Assembly: GCA_963801985.1 (NCBI GenBank)
Contig: CAWDGV010000007.1
Location: 310,001 to 374,000 of the forward strand
Direction: 5' to 3'
DNA from: JABDQZ01 sp963801985
Lineage (GTDB): Bacteria > Pseudomonadota > Gammaproteobacteria > Chromatiales > Chromatiaceae
DNA length: 64,000 bases
Under the pieces are notes generated by a model. The model made no database searches. It worked only from the letters and a program-made list of their open reading frames with translations, and was not told the DNA's origin. Below, piece by piece: positions 1 through 9,806 of this stretch; within the stretch, counting starts at the first letter, position 1; every line of letters starts with the position of its first letter. The position numbers and the translations under genes were made by a program.

Positions 1-595
1 GCAGGACGTTATTACGCAGGTAGTTCCTATCAAAACGGTTATCAGTATTGCTGGGATCTTCAACCCATGGCAGCTGATATTCGTTTGCATAGGACTCAAG
101 CTCTGTCCGGGGAAAAGGTAGTAATGGCCTGAGCAACTGACCTTGATGGAAATCGGCAACTTCAGGCATGGCACTTAAACCATCAACGCCCGCACCGCGC
201 ATTAACTGTAACAGCAGGGTTTCAGCCTGATCATCTCTATGATGAGCGGTCAGCAAAATATCATTTTCTGACATCTGTTCAGCAAATATTCGATAACGCT
301 CTTTTCTGGCCAGCTCTTCGATATTACTTACCGCATTATTCAAATTGGCATTAAAGGATTGATAAGGAATATTGTATTTTTCTGCCTGATTTCTGCAAAA
401 ACTGTTCCAGGAACTGGCTTCATCCTGAAGGCCATGATTAATATGTATCGCTACAAGTTTATTGGCGTGGATGTAATTAGAAAGCAGGTGTAGCAACACC
501 ATGGAATCGCATCCACCACTGAATGCGACCAGGTATTTGCCGTTTACAGGACAGGAATCGAGAAACTGGTTAATGTACTGTTGAATTACATGCAT
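1..595 (-). CDS. tilS: tRNA(Ile)-lysidine synthase TilS (3' end beyond window)
   Basis: The enzyme makes lysidine at C34 of the AUA-reading tRNA-Ile, using ATP and lysine, in the cytoplasm. Translation from the ATG at 595 gives about 198 residues. The N-type ATP-pyrophosphatase P-loop SGGCDS lies near residue 26, followed by a HINHGL stretch, a TAHHRDDQAETLLLQ-like motif and RGAGVDGL, all hallmarks of TilS. The frame is open to the window edge, so the C-terminal tRNA-binding domain is missing only because the window ends. It is the last visible gene of the accA/dnaE array, with its start 12 bases past the accA stop. The accA-tilS order is typical of gammaproteobacteria. Confidence 0.93.
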   Translation of the reverse strand, partial: MHVIQQYINQFLDSCPVNGKYLVAFSGGCDSMVLLHLLSNYIHANKLVAIHINHGLQDEASSWNSFCRNQAEKYNIPYQSFNANLNNAVSNIEELARKERYRIFAEQMSENDILLTAHHRDDQAETLLLQLMRGAGVDGLSAMPEVADFHQGQLLRPLLPFPRTELESYANEYQLPWVEDPSNTDNRFDRNYLRNNVL

Positions 596-607
596 TCACA
601 GCTGAAA

Positions 608-1564
608 TCATGCCTTGAATTCGCCATAAGCCATTAACTTTTCATAACGACTATCCAGCAGTTGTTCAATGGGTAAAACCGTTAGCTTATCCAGCATCTG
701 TTTCAGGCTTTTCTTGAGACTTTCTGCCGTTTTTTCGTAGTTACGATGAGCTCCACCAAGCGGTTCTGCAACAATTTCGTCAATCAGATTGAAATTTTTC
801 AGCTTATCAGAAGTGATAGCCATCGCTTCCGCGGCAAGATTAGCTTTTTCAGCGCTCTTCCACAGAATCGAGGCACAGCCTTCGGGTGAAATAACTGAAT
901 AGGTACTGTATTGCAACATCATGACCTTGTCTGCAACACCAATAGCCAGTGCTCCACCTGAACCACCCTCACCAATAACCGTGGCAATAATCGGAGTCTT
1001 CAAGCCCGCCATTTCCAGCAAGTTGCGGGCAATGGCTTCACTTTGACCCCGTTCTTCAGCACCAACACCAGGGTAAGCGCCTGGAGTATCAATCAGGGTT
1101 ATAACCGGAATACCGAAGCGCTCGGCAGTTTTCATCAGTCTTAAGGCTTTTCGATAGCCTTCAGGCCTGGGCATGCCAAAATTTCGCTTGATCTTTTCTT
1201 TGGTATCCCTGCCCTTCTGATGCCCTATTATCATGACCGAATATTCATCAAGCCTGGCAATTCCACCAACAATGGCAGCATCGTCAGCGTAGGTACGATC
1301 GCCATGCATTTCATGAAATTCATCAAAAATATGTGATATGTAATCGATCGAATAAGGGCGCTGGGGATGCCTGGCAAGCTGTGAAATTTGCCAGGGTGTC
1401 AAAGATGAAAAAATCGATTCAGTGAGCGTTTTGCTTTTTGCCTCAAGTTTGCCAATTTCTTCCTGAATATTGATTTCATTATCATTTCCCAATAACCGAA
1501 GTTCTTCGATCTTGGCTTCAAGTTCAGCAATTGGCTGTTCAAATTCTAAAAAATTGAGATCCAT
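608..1564 (-). CDS. accA: Acetyl-CoA carboxylase carboxyltransferase subunit alpha
   Basis: This is the alpha half of the carboxyltransferase that moves CO2 from biotin to acetyl-CoA to form malonyl-CoA, the first step of fatty acid synthesis. It works with AccD, which is not in this window. The protein is 318 residues, the usual family length. It starts MDLNFLEFE and has the helical N-terminus, the region HGDRTYADDAAIVGG, the conserved LIDTPGAYPG segment near residue 160 and GEGGSGGALAIGVAD near 198. It lies between dnaE (102-base gap) and tilS in the same direction. No frameshift or oddity is seen. Confidence 0.97.
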   Translation of the reverse strand: MDLNFLEFEQPIAELEAKIEELRLLGNDNEINIQEEIGKLEAKSKTLTESIFSSLTPWQISQLARHPQRPYSIDYISHIFDEFHEMHGDRTYADDAAIVGGIARLDEYSVMIIGHQKGRDTKEKIKRNFGMPRPEGYRKALRLMKTAERFGIPVITLIDTPGAYPGVGAEERGQSEAIARNLLEMAGLKTPIIATVIGEGGSGGALAIGVADKVMMLQYSTYSVISPEGCASILWKSAEKANLAAEAMAITSDKLKNFNLIDEIVAEPLGGAHRNYEKTAESLKKSLKQMLDKLTVLPIEQLLDSRYEKLMAYGEFKA

Positions 1565-1666
1565 GTTTAAATCTGATTGTTCTGTTTTTACAAGGATAGT
1601 TCAGAGTGTCGGGAAAATGTAGCTTTCACAAATAAAATTGATACAAAAACCAGAGTTTAGTAACAA

Positions 1667-4600
1667 TTATGCCTGTTGCGTCTGCCCCTGACTACTGTTC
1701 CTGCGTGTGCCATAGCCTACTTTAACATGCCCTTCACCAGCGAATCGTTCCAATTGTTTTAAAAGTTCATCTTTCGGAGCAACGCTCCATTTTTCTGACA
1801 AAACCATCAGACATTTGGCTGTCGGGCATTCAAAGACGATACGGATTATACAACTTCCACCGAGATAGGGTGTGAGTAATGTCTCCAAATGATCTGCCGC
1901 AGCCTGTGGAGGAAGGTTTTTTGCCGTTAAATCTTTATTTTTTAGTAACAGGGTCAGCTGACCAGCCATGATTTCCCGTGCCTGCTCCATTTCCATAACA
2001 CGGTCTACTCGCAGGCTCAAACCACCGCGGTACTCATCAAAACTAAGGTTACCTTCAACAACCAGTACTTTATCCACAACCAGCAAATCATTAAATTCAT
2101 CATAAGCATCAGCAAACAGGGTGGCTTCAATTCTGCCTGTACGGTCATCCAGCAAAACATTGGCCATCATGCTGCCGCGCTGGGTCTGTCGACGTGAAAC
2201 TGACACAACCAGCCCCGCCACGATAACCCGTTGGGAACGACGGTATTTTGTATCGGATTTTTCTACCGACAGACTGGCAATTCTGGATGAAACAATATTG
2301 GACAGTTCATCTTCGTAACGCCCTATGGGATGGCCAGTCAGGTAAAGGCCCAGTGTTTCCTTTTCGCCCTGGAGACGTATATCGTCATCCCATTCATCCT
2401 TGCCGACCGGTACTACCTGCAAATCCGGTTTATTGGCTGTACTCAATTCCTGCATTCCAAACAGGTCATTCTGACCGGTTGTCTGCAATGACTGGTGCTG
2501 CTCAGCCATTTTCAATGCCAGCGGCAATTGCGCCATCAGGGTAGCCCGGTTATCTCCCAACTGGTCCAGCGCACCCGCACGGATTAAAGATTCAAGCACA
2601 CGGCGATTGACCTTTTTCAAATCAATGCGGCTGCAGAAATCAAACAGGTCCCTGTAGAGATCTCCAGTATTTCGGGTTTCAACAATGCTCTCAATCGCAG
2701 ATTCACCTACCCCCTTGATAGCACCCAGGCCGTAAACAATTCGTCCATCATCATCAGTAGTGAACATAAACTCGGAGTCATTAACCTGTGGTGGCTTGAC
2801 CTCAAGTTTCATCGCACGGCATTCCTCGATCAGTGTGACGACCTTATCGGTATTATCCATATCCGCCGATAAAACAGCGGCCATAAAAGCAGCCGGGTAA
2901 TGGGCCTTCATCCACATGGTCTGGTATGAAACCAGTGCGTAAGCAGCTGAGTGTGACTTGTTAAAGCCGTAACCTGCGAATTTTTCCATCAGGTCGAAGA
3001 TGTAGGTTGCTGTTTCTTCCTCTACTCCATTTTCTACTGCCCCAGCACGGAAAATCTCACCCTGCTTGGCCATTTCCTCGGGCTTTTTCTTGCCCATTGC
3101 ACGGCGTAACAAGTCTGCGCCACCGAGGGAATAACCTGCAAGTACCTGCGCAATCTGCATCACCTGCTCCTGGTACAGGATGACACCGTAGGTGGGTTTG
3201 AGAATCGGCTCAAGCTTAGGATGTGGATAGACCACTTCCTGTACACCATGTTTACGGGCGATAAAATCATCGACCATGCCCGATTGCAGTGGACCGGGAC
3301 GATACAGTGCAACCAGGGCTGTAATGTCTTCAAAACAGTCCGGTTGCAACTTTTTAATGAGTTCTTTCATACCACGGGACTCAAGCTGGAATACAGCCGT
3401 GGTTTCACAACGCTTGAGCAGGTCAAAAGCAGGCTTGTCATCGACAGCTATCTTGCTGATATCGATCTGATCCTTACCGGCTTTTAATAAGTCCCTGTTG
3501 GCATTTTTAACCGCCCAGTCAATGATCGTAAGGGTACGCAGGCCCAGGAAATCAAATTTAACCAGCCCAACCTGTTCAACATCATCCTTGTCAAACTGGG
3601 TGACCAGATTGGCTCCGCCTGGCTCACAGTACAAAGGGGTAAAGTCAGTCAACAAGGTGGGCGAGATAACAACACCCCCGGCATGTTTGCCGGCGTTCCT
3701 GGCCAACCCCTCCAGCTTTTTGGCCATGTTCAGAAGTTCAGTGACTTCCTCGTCATTTTCGTAGGCATTTTTGAGTTCTTCACTTTCTTCCAATGCCTTA
3801 TCTAGCGTCATACCTATTTCGAAGGGAATCATTTTGGCGACACGGTCAGTAAAGCCGTAAGGGTGACCCAACACCCTGCCGACATCCCGAACAACAGCCT
3901 TGGCAGCCATAGAGCCGTAAGTAATGATTTGTGATACAGATTCTCGTCCGTATTTGCGAGCTACGTAGTCAATTACCTGATCACGTTTATCCATGCAGAA
4001 ATCGACGTCGAAGTCAGGCATGGAAACACGTTCCGGGTTAAGAAAACGCTCGAACAGCAGTTCATGCTCAATTGGATCGAGATCGGTAATTTTGAGAGCA
4101 TAGGCAACCAGTGAACCTGCACCTGAACCACGGCCCGGCCCAACCGGTACATCATGATCTTTGGCCCACTGGATAAAGTCGGCAACAATCAGGAAGTAGC
4201 CGGGAAAGCCCATCTGGTTGATAACATCCAGCTCAATCTGTAAACGATCTTCATACACCTTGCGATGCTGTTCTCTTTCTGATTCATCAGGAAAGATCTG
4301 TTCCAGGCGAAGACCCAATCCCTTGCGTGACTCTTCGGAAAAGAAATCAGCCTCGGTTTGCCCCTCTGGAATCGGAAAGTCGGGCAGGAAGTTTTTACCC
4401 AGGGTCAACTCAAGCGTACAGCGCCTTGCAATTTCAACGGTATTTTCAATCGCTGAAGGAATATCGGAAAACAGCTCGATCATTTCCTCCGGACTGCGCA
4501 GGTATTGCTGATCGGTATAATTTTTTGGACGCCGGGTATCATCAAGTGTACGGCCATCATGAATACAGACGCGAATTTCATGCGCCTGGAAATCTTCAGA

Positions 4601-5218
4601 CTTGATAAAACGAACATTATTGGTGGCAACAACCGGAACCTGCAATTCAGCAGCCAGCTTGACTGATCCATGCACGCAAGCTTCATCTTCAGCATGACCG
4701 GTACGCTGCAATTCCAGATAAAAACTGTCCCCGAAAATTTCCTGCCAGTGCTGCAAACGGGAAATCGCCAGCTCCTCGTTTCCACTGATAATAGCTCGCC
4801 CGACATCACCTTCTGCCCCAGCCGATAACGCAATCAGGCCGGAGGTTGTAGCTCGGGTCATCCAATCGTAATCGACCATGGGCTTACCTAAATGCTGCCC
4901 CTCGGTATAGGCTCGTGAAATCAGGCGGGTCAGGTTTTTATAACCTTCAGTGTTTTTAGCCAGCAAGACCAGGCTGGATGGTTTGTTGATATCTTCTGAA
5001 TCCCGGATCCATATCTCCGACCCGATAATTGGTTTGATACCATTCGCCATTGCAGCTTTATAAAACCTGACCATGGCAAACAGATTGGCACGGTCGGTCA
5101 AGGCTACCGCTGGCATGCCTTGGCCTGTCACTGAAGAAACCAGTGGTTTTATCCTGACAGTCCCATCAACCAGTGAAAATTCAGAATGCAGATGCAGATG
5201 GATAAATTGTGAGTTCAT
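1667..5218 (-). CDS. dnaE: DNA polymerase III alpha subunit
   Basis: This is the catalytic subunit of the replicative polymerase. It is 1183 residues, close to the proteobacterial DnaE1 norm. The PHP domain begins HLHLHSEFSLVDG at residue 7. The palm domain carries GPGRGSGAGSLVAYAL near residue 360 and the catalytic PDFDVDFCMD near 400. C-terminal parts include the tandem HhH region and an OB fold with the ATLFADAY segment. The start ATG overlaps the rnhB stop by four bases (ATGA), so the genes are probably translationally coupled. The order lpxB-rnhB-dnaE-accA matches E. coli. The reading frame is intact over 3.5 kb, in contrast to several neighbours. Confidence 0.98.
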   Translation of the reverse strand: MNSQFIHLHLHSEFSLVDGTVRIKPLVSSVTGQGMPAVALTDRANLFAMVRFYKAAMANGIKPIIGSEIWIRDSEDINKPSSLVLLAKNTEGYKNLTRLISRAYTEGQHLGKPMVDYDWMTRATTSGLIALSAGAEGDVGRAIISGNEELAISRLQHWQEIFGDSFYLELQRTGHAEDEACVHGSVKLAAELQVPVVATNNVRFIKSEDFQAHEIRVCIHDGRTLDDTRRPKNYTDQQYLRSPEEMIELFSDIPSAIENTVEIARRCTLELTLGKNFLPDFPIPEGQTEADFFSEESRKGLGLRLEQIFPDESEREQHRKVYEDRLQIELDVINQMGFPGYFLIVADFIQWAKDHDVPVGPGRGSGAGSLVAYALKITDLDPIEHELLFERFLNPERVSMPDFDVDFCMDKRDQVIDYVARKYGRESVSQIITYGSMAAKAVVRDVGRVLGHPYGFTDRVAKMIPFEIGMTLDKALEESEELKNAYENDEEVTELLNMAKKLEGLARNAGKHAGGVVISPTLLTDFTPLYCEPGGANLVTQFDKDDVEQVGLVKFDFLGLRTLTIIDWAVKNANRDLLKAGKDQIDISKIAVDDKPAFDLLKRCETTAVFQLESRGMKELIKKLQPDCFEDITALVALYRPGPLQSGMVDDFIARKHGVQEVVYPHPKLEPILKPTYGVILYQEQVMQIAQVLAGYSLGGADLLRRAMGKKKPEEMAKQGEIFRAGAVENGVEEETATYIFDLMEKFAGYGFNKSHSAAYALVSYQTMWMKAHYPAAFMAAVLSADMDNTDKVVTLIEECRAMKLEVKPPQVNDSEFMFTTDDDGRIVYGLGAIKGVGESAIESIVETRNTGDLYRDLFDFCSRIDLKKVNRRVLESLIRAGALDQLGDNRATLMAQLPLALKMAEQHQSLQTTGQNDLFGMQELSTANKPDLQVVPVGKDEWDDDIRLQGEKETLGLYLTGHPIGRYEDELSNIVSSRIASLSVEKSDTKYRRSQRVIVAGLVVSVSRRQTQRGSMMANVLLDDRTGRIEATLFADAYDEFNDLLVVDKVLVVEGNLSFDEYRGGLSLRVDRVMEMEQAREIMAGQLTLLLKNKDLTAKNLPPQAAADHLETLLTPYLGGSCIIRIVFECPTAKCLMVLSEKWSVAPKDELLKQLERFAGEGHVKVGYGTRRNSSQGQTQQA

Positions 5219-5790
5219 CTTCCTAATAAACGTTTAACCGGGCCAAATGTCTGGCGGTGGATCTCGGTAACACCCAGGGAATGCAAAGCCTCGATGTGCG
5301 CTCTGGTTGGATATCCTTTATGCTTTGCCAGACCGTAACCTGGATAGTGGCTATCAAGTATGATCATTTCATTATCACGTTCAACCTTGGCAATGATGGA
5401 AGCAGCACTAATGCAATCTACCAGGTTGTCACCACCAACAATGGCCTCAGCAGTGCAATCCAGCCGGGGTAATTTATTGCCATCTATCATCGCATGATGC
5501 GGTTTTATCGCAAGTGATTCAACGGCTCTTTTCATTGCCAGCAGAGAAGCATGCAAAATATTGATTTCGTCAATCTCTGCCACATCTGCACGGGCAATAC
5601 TCCAGCAGAGGGCCTTTTGACGGATTTCCTCATTCAGCTGATTGCGCTTTTTTTCTGATAATTTTTTCGAATCACGCAAACCGGCAATTGGCCTTGAATC
5701 ATCCAGTATCACTGCAGCGGCAATCACTGGACCAGCCAGAGGGCCTCGCCCCACTTCGTCAACACCACAAACCAGGTATTTTCTACTCAT
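5215..5790 (-). CDS. rnhB: Ribonuclease HII
   Basis: RNase HII removes ribonucleotides misincorporated in DNA and the RNA strand of RNA:DNA hybrids. The protein is 191 residues. It has the N-terminal catalytic motif GVDEVGRGPLAGPV (residues 9-22), with the conserved Asp and Glu, and then DSKKLSEKKR. The other acidic residues fall in MIDGNKLP and in the ASIIAKVERD block. It overlaps lpxB upstream and dnaE downstream by four bases each (ATGA), which suggests one coupled operon. Confidence 0.97.
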   Translation of the reverse strand: MSRKYLVCGVDEVGRGPLAGPVIAAAVILDDSRPIAGLRDSKKLSEKKRNQLNEEIRQKALCWSIARADVAEIDEINILHASLLAMKRAVESLAIKPHHAMIDGNKLPRLDCTAEAIVGGDNLVDCISAASIIAKVERDNEMIILDSHYPGYGLAKHKGYPTRAHIEALHSLGVTEIHRQTFGPVKRLLGR

Positions 5791-6924
5791 TTCTCGACCA
5801 GCCCCATGATGGCCTGCGCTGCCTGCTGAATGTTGCCTTTTGCTAATTCTTGGTGCAGAGCCTCAAAATGTGCTTTCAGCTGATTGCTTTTTTCCTTATC
5901 AGAAAAAAACTGATATACCGCACTAGCAAGATTTTCAGGTGTGCACTTATCCTGAAGCAGCTCAGGAACCAGCGGCTCGTCAGCCAGGATATTTGGCATG
6001 GCGATATATTTTGTCTTGAGTAAACCGAGGGTGAAGCCAATAAAATAGGTCAGCCAATGTACCTTGTAAGCCACAACCATTGGCTTTTTATAAAGCATGG
6101 TCTCGAGAGCAGCCGTACCAGATGCAAGCAAAAGAACATCTGCCGCCGCCATGACATCGCGTGACTGGCCGTCCATGACCCTGATATCAAGATCGAAAGA
6201 GTCCACTCTTTCAGTAAAGTATTCCCGGGTTCTAGCAGTTGCCATAGGAGCCAGGATAATCAATCCGCCAAGTTGTGCACTTAACATTTTGGCTGCATGC
6301 AAAAAGTCATCCGTTAACTGGCTCACCTCGGACATACGGCTACCAGGCAACAAGCCCAAATACCGGCTTATCGACAGGCAAGCCCATTTTTTGCCGAATA
6401 ATGGATTGATCAGGTACCTGATCAAGATCCTGTGCCAGCGGATGGCCTGCATAGCAGGCTTTTATACGATGTTTTTCCAGCAAAGGGACTTCAAATGGGA
6501 AAATGCTTAGCACCAGGTCAACACCCTGCTTTAAGGTTTTCACCCTGCCCTGGCGCCAGGCCCAGATCGTTGGACACACATACTGAACGGTCGGAATACC
6601 AGCTGCCTTGAGTTTTTTTTCCAGGGCGAGATTAAAATCCGGCGCATCAACACCGATAAAAAGATCGGGCGGACTAGCAATCCAGCGTTTTACCAATGCT
6701 TTACGAATACCGAGCAGCTCAGGCAAGTGCTTTACAACTTCAACAATACCCATAACCGAAAGCTTTTCCATCGGGTACCAGCTAGTGATGCCCTGCTCCT
6801 GCATTTTCGATCCACCAATGCCTTCAAATTCAATATCCGGATCGATCTGTCGTAATGCCGACATCAGGTGGCCCGCCAGTTGGTCGCCTGAAGGCTCTGC
6901 TGCAACGATCCCGATTCTCGTCAT
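5787..6924 (-). CDS. lpxB: Lipid-A-disaccharide synthase LpxB, interrupted by one apparent +1 frameshift
   Basis: LpxB is a GT19 glycosyltransferase. It joins UDP-2,3-diacylglucosamine and lipid X into the lipid A disaccharide at the inner membrane. The N-terminal part starts MTRIGIVAAEPSGD at 6924 and includes FEGIGGSKM and the C-P-T-IWAWR block. Its frame closes just after KPVFGL, near 6345. The rest reads LLPGSRMSEV onward in the +1 frame down to 5787, ending with the LLLASGTAALE donor-binding motif. Joined, the protein is about 380 residues, the normal length, with nothing missing. The shift lies within the seven bases 6348-6354, which should encode Leu-Leu and hold one base too many (CTT-G-TTG). 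No other damage is visible and the gene is normally essential, so a sequence error or a programmed shift is more likely than gene loss. Confidence 0.93.
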
Positions 6925-6947
6925 TTATGCTTCATATAGCTAGCAGG

Positions 6948-7718
6948 TTAACGGACGATACTGCGCGTACAGGTCTCAATAAAATCACTCATTAGCTTAA
7001 TAACCGGCTGTTCCCCGGCAAGTTCATTCAGGCGTTTAGAAGCCTCATCGAATGATAAACCTGACTTGTAGAGTACTTTATAGGCATTGACGATGTCCCT
7101 GATTTCCTCTGCTGAAAAACCTCTCCGTTTAAGCCCCTCTTTATTGATGCCATGTGGCTTTGCAGGATGTCCACCAATAGTAATGTAAGGTGGCACATCC
7201 TTGGCGATGACACTTCCCATTCCAGTAAAACAATGCGCACCAACGCAGCAGAACTGATGGACTATGGAAAAACCGCCCAGAATTGCCCAGTCACCAATAG
7301 TGACATGCCCCCCCAGTGAAGCAGCGTTGGCCATAATCACATGATTCCCAATCTGGCAATCATGCGCCACATGCGTGTAGGCCATGAACAGGTTATCGCT
7401 ACCTATCCGGGTTGCAACAGCATCCTGGGCAGTCCCACGGTTCAGAGTGACATATTCACGGATCACATTGCGGTCACCGATTTCAAGATAGGTATTTTCA
7501 CCGGCATATTTTTTGTCCTGCGGATCTTCTCCAATACTGGAAAACTGCAGAATCTTGTTGTCTTCACCCATACGGGTTGAGCTTTTTATAACGACATGAG
7601 AAGCGATCGAGGTCCCTTTGCCGATATGTACGCCGGGGCCAATAACTGAAAAGGGTCCGATACTGACACCGTCAGCGATTTCAGCACTGGGATCAATAAG
7701 AGCTGAGGGATGGATCAA
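6948..7718 (-). CDS. lpxA: UDP-N-acetylglucosamine acyltransferase LpxA
   Basis: LpxA transfers a 3-hydroxyacyl chain from ACP to UDP-GlcNAc, the first step of lipid A synthesis. It is a left-handed beta-helix made of hexapeptide repeats. Repeats run from IHPSALIDPSAEI onward, with MAYTHVAHDCQIGN containing the catalytic His. The C-terminal helical domain starts near GLKRRGFS. I chose the TTG at 7718 because it gives the family-typical N-terminus MIHPSALIDP and sits 7 bases after an AGGGAAG ribosome-binding site. An upstream ATG at 7742 would add eight residues and overlap fabZ by 22 bases. It follows fabZ closely. Confidence 0.95.
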   Translation of the reverse strand: MIHPSALIDPSAEIADGVSIGPFSVIGPGVHIGKGTSIASHVVIKSSTRMGEDNKILQFSSIGEDPQDKKYAGENTYLEIGDRNVIREYVTLNRGTAQDAVATRIGSDNLFMAYTHVAHDCQIGNHVIMANAASLGGHVTIGDWAILGGFSIVHQFCCVGAHCFTGMGSVIAKDVPPYITIGGHPAKPHGINKEGLKRRGFSAEEIRDIVNAYKVLYKSGLSFDEASKRLNELAGEQPVIKLMSDFIETCTRSIVR

Positions 7719-7720
7719 TG

Positions 7721-8164
7721 TCAGACTTCCCTGGAGGTACACATAATCTGTGCTGTTGAAACCACTTTATCGTTGACTTTGGCTTGACAATCAAACGTCC
7801 AGATATTCATACGCTTTTTTATCAACGTTGCATGGAGTTCCAGCTGATCACCAGGTGAGACAATATCCTTGAAACGCACTTTATCAATACCGACAAAATA
7901 ATAAAGTGACTCCTTGCCACCGACATCCTCAGGCGATGTTTCCATTGCCAGCAAAGCCGTTGCCTGGGCCAGTGCCTCAACAATCAAAACCCCCGGCATA
8001 ACAGGTTTGACGGGAAAATGTCCCTGGAAAAAGGGCTCATTAAAAGAGACGTTTTTATAGCCTCTCAGGTATTCACCTGCCTTGTAATCCGTGACACGGT
8101 CAATCAACAAAAAAGGATAACGGTGCGGTAATAATTCCAGGATTCTTGTGATATCCATTTCCAT
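7721..8164 (-). CDS. fabZ: 3-hydroxyacyl-ACP dehydratase FabZ
   Basis: FabZ dehydrates 3-hydroxyacyl-ACP in the type II fatty acid elongation cycle. It competes with LpxA and LpxD for 3-hydroxyacyl-ACP, which is why it sits among lpx genes. The protein is 147 residues and starts at MEMDITRILELLPHRYPF. It has the hot-dog fold active-site His in GHFPVKPVMPG (residues 48-58) and the catalytic Glu in VEALAQA. It lies between lpxD and lpxA in the conserved order lpxD-fabZ-lpxA-lpxB. A 65-base gap separates it from lpxD. Confidence 0.97.
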   Translation of the reverse strand: MEMDITRILELLPHRYPFLLIDRVTDYKAGEYLRGYKNVSFNEPFFQGHFPVKPVMPGVLIVEALAQATALLAMETSPEDVGGKESLYYFVGIDKVRFKDIVSPGDQLELHATLIKKRMNIWTFDCQAKVNDKVVSTAQIMCTSREV

Positions 8165-8229
8165 TGATAGGTGACCTCTAAGTTACTTGCTTTTATCTTA
8201 TTATTTTAATTAGCCCAAAATGATATTTA

Positions 8230-9258
8230 TCATTTCTGCTCATTCATCTTTTTTTCCAAAGCATTTATTCTTTTATTCAATTCATCCAGCTGCCTCAGCC
8301 TTACCATGTTCTTGGCCCATAGCTGGTGTGGCATGGCAGGAAAAGTACCGGTGTAATGCCCTGCCTCTGATATTGATTTTATCACAGCCGTCTTGCCTGA
8401 AATATGAACATTATCGGTAATATTCAGGTGTCCAGCAATCCCTGTAACTCCACCAATAGTACAACCCCCGCCAATTTTAGTTGAGCCTGCAATAGCAGCA
8501 GAAGCTGCAATGGCCGTGTTTTTACCTAAATGCACATTATGTCCAATCTGAATCAGGTTATCGAGCTTAACACCATCCTCAATAACAGTGTCATGAATAG
8601 CGCCACGATCAATTGCCGTATTAACACCAACCTCCACATTGTTACCCAGAACAACCCCACCTGTTTGCGGAATCTTTACCCAGTTGCCATGATCATTGGC
8701 AAACCCAAAACCGTCTCCTCCAAGCACGGCACCTGAGTGTATCAGACAGCGTTCGCCAATTGTCACACCTGCATAGAGTGTTACATTTGCCGCAATGAGT
8801 GAGTCCTTGCCAAGGATACAGTTATCACCAATTACTGACCCTGAACCGATAGAGACATTAGCATTGATCTTAACGTTTTCACCTACAACAACTAATGCGC
8901 CTATACACGCGTCAGCTGCAATTGATGCAGTTTTATCGATTATAGCTGTAGGATGTATGCCATCTGGAACACGATGCATATCGGGTGCCAAATGCTTTGC
9001 TATCAAGGCATAACTCAGATAGGGATTGTCACTGATAATTTTATTGTTAACAGGACAATCATCAACAAAAGCTTCTTTCAGAATAACTGCAGATGCCCTG
9101 GTAGAGCTCAATTCTTTGCGATAACGCTCATTCGTCAAAAATGCGATATCTCCTTGCCGGGCATCCGACAAGGTGTTTACGGCCTGGATAACACATTCTG
9201 CATCACCCTCCAATCTTGCACCGGCAACTTCAGCGAGTTCCGACAGTAGAGCCTTCAT
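8230..9258 (-). CDS. lpxD: UDP-3-O-acylglucosamine N-acyltransferase LpxD
   Basis: LpxD adds the N-linked 3-hydroxyacyl chain to UDP-3-O-acylglucosamine in lipid A synthesis. The protein is 342 residues. An N-terminal uridine-binding domain contains ALSDARQGDIAF-like sequence around residue 30. The left-handed beta-helix follows, with many hexapeptide repeats and GHNVHLGKNTAIAA carrying the catalytic His near residue 239. It ends in a C-terminal coiled helix (LRQLDELNKRINALEKK). It sits directly downstream of skp, as in E. coli. Confidence 0.97.
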   Translation of the reverse strand: MKALLSELAEVAGARLEGDAECVIQAVNTLSDARQGDIAFLTNERYRKELSSTRASAVILKEAFVDDCPVNNKIISDNPYLSYALIAKHLAPDMHRVPDGIHPTAIIDKTASIAADACIGALVVVGENVKINANVSIGSGSVIGDNCILGKDSLIAANVTLYAGVTIGERCLIHSGAVLGGDGFGFANDHGNWVKIPQTGGVVLGNNVEVGVNTAIDRGAIHDTVIEDGVKLDNLIQIGHNVHLGKNTAIAASAAIAGSTKIGGGCTIGGVTGIAGHLNITDNVHISGKTAVIKSISEAGHYTGTFPAMPHQLWAKNMVRLRQLDELNKRINALEKKMNEQK

Positions 9259-9279
9259 TATTCAGCCCCGCTGCTAATC

Positions 9280-9795
9280 TCACTTAAACTCTTTTTTCAT
9301 TCGCGCTAAAACGCGGTCCGTTATGTTTGCACGCTCACTGGCATGAACCACGCCACTCTCAAGAACAATATCGAACTTGTCCTGCTTGGCAATTGATTGA
9401 ATAACTTCAGCAATCTGTTTGCGAATTTTCTGAAGTTCTTCATTTTGTCTCAAAGTCAGGTCTTCCTGGAATGCACTTTGCGCATTCTTCAGTTTACGTC
9501 GACGTGACAGAATATCTTTTTCCAAACGCTGGGCTTCACTCTCACTCATAACAGCCCCATCACGCTTAAGCTGCTCTGCCAGGGTTTTAATCTGTTTGCC
9601 TTGCGCAAGAAGTTCCTGGTCACGTCGTGAGAACTCTTTTTTGAGCTTGTCACGAATAGCCTCAATCTGGGGAGATGAATTTAACAGCCTCGCTACTTCA
9701 ACAAAACCAATTTTATAATCGGCTGCCTGTGGAGCACTGAAAACAACCATGGAAACAACCGCTGTTAGCGTAATAAGTATTCTCTTAAATTTCAT
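9280..9795 (-). CDS. skp: Periplasmic chaperone Skp (OmpH)
   Basis: Skp is a trimeric periplasmic holdase that shields unfolded outer-membrane proteins on their way to the BAM complex. The ATG at 9795 gives about 171 residues. It starts MKFKRILITLTAVVSMVVF, an Sec signal peptide with likely cleavage after PQA (A|DYKIGF). The mature protein is largely charged coiled coil (KKEFSRRDQELLAQGKQIK), as in the Skp tentacles. The ATG follows a GAGG ribosome-binding site at 9 bases. A TTG five codons upstream, overlapping bamA, is less likely. The bamA-skp-lpxD order is conserved. Confidence 0.95.
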   Translation of the reverse strand: MKFKRILITLTAVVSMVVFSAPQAADYKIGFVEVARLLNSSPQIEAIRDKLKKEFSRRDQELLAQGKQIKTLAEQLKRDGAVMSESEAQRLEKDILSRRRKLKNAQSAFQEDLTLRQNEELQKIRKQIAEVIQSIAKQDKFDIVLESGVVHASERANITDRVLARMKKEFK

Positions 9796-9806
9796 TAAAT
9801 CTGACC

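Noticed and set aside
4480..4833. 117-residue frame on the same strand as dnaE
   Set aside because: It is an alternative frame within dnaE, whose own frame is intact and conserved.
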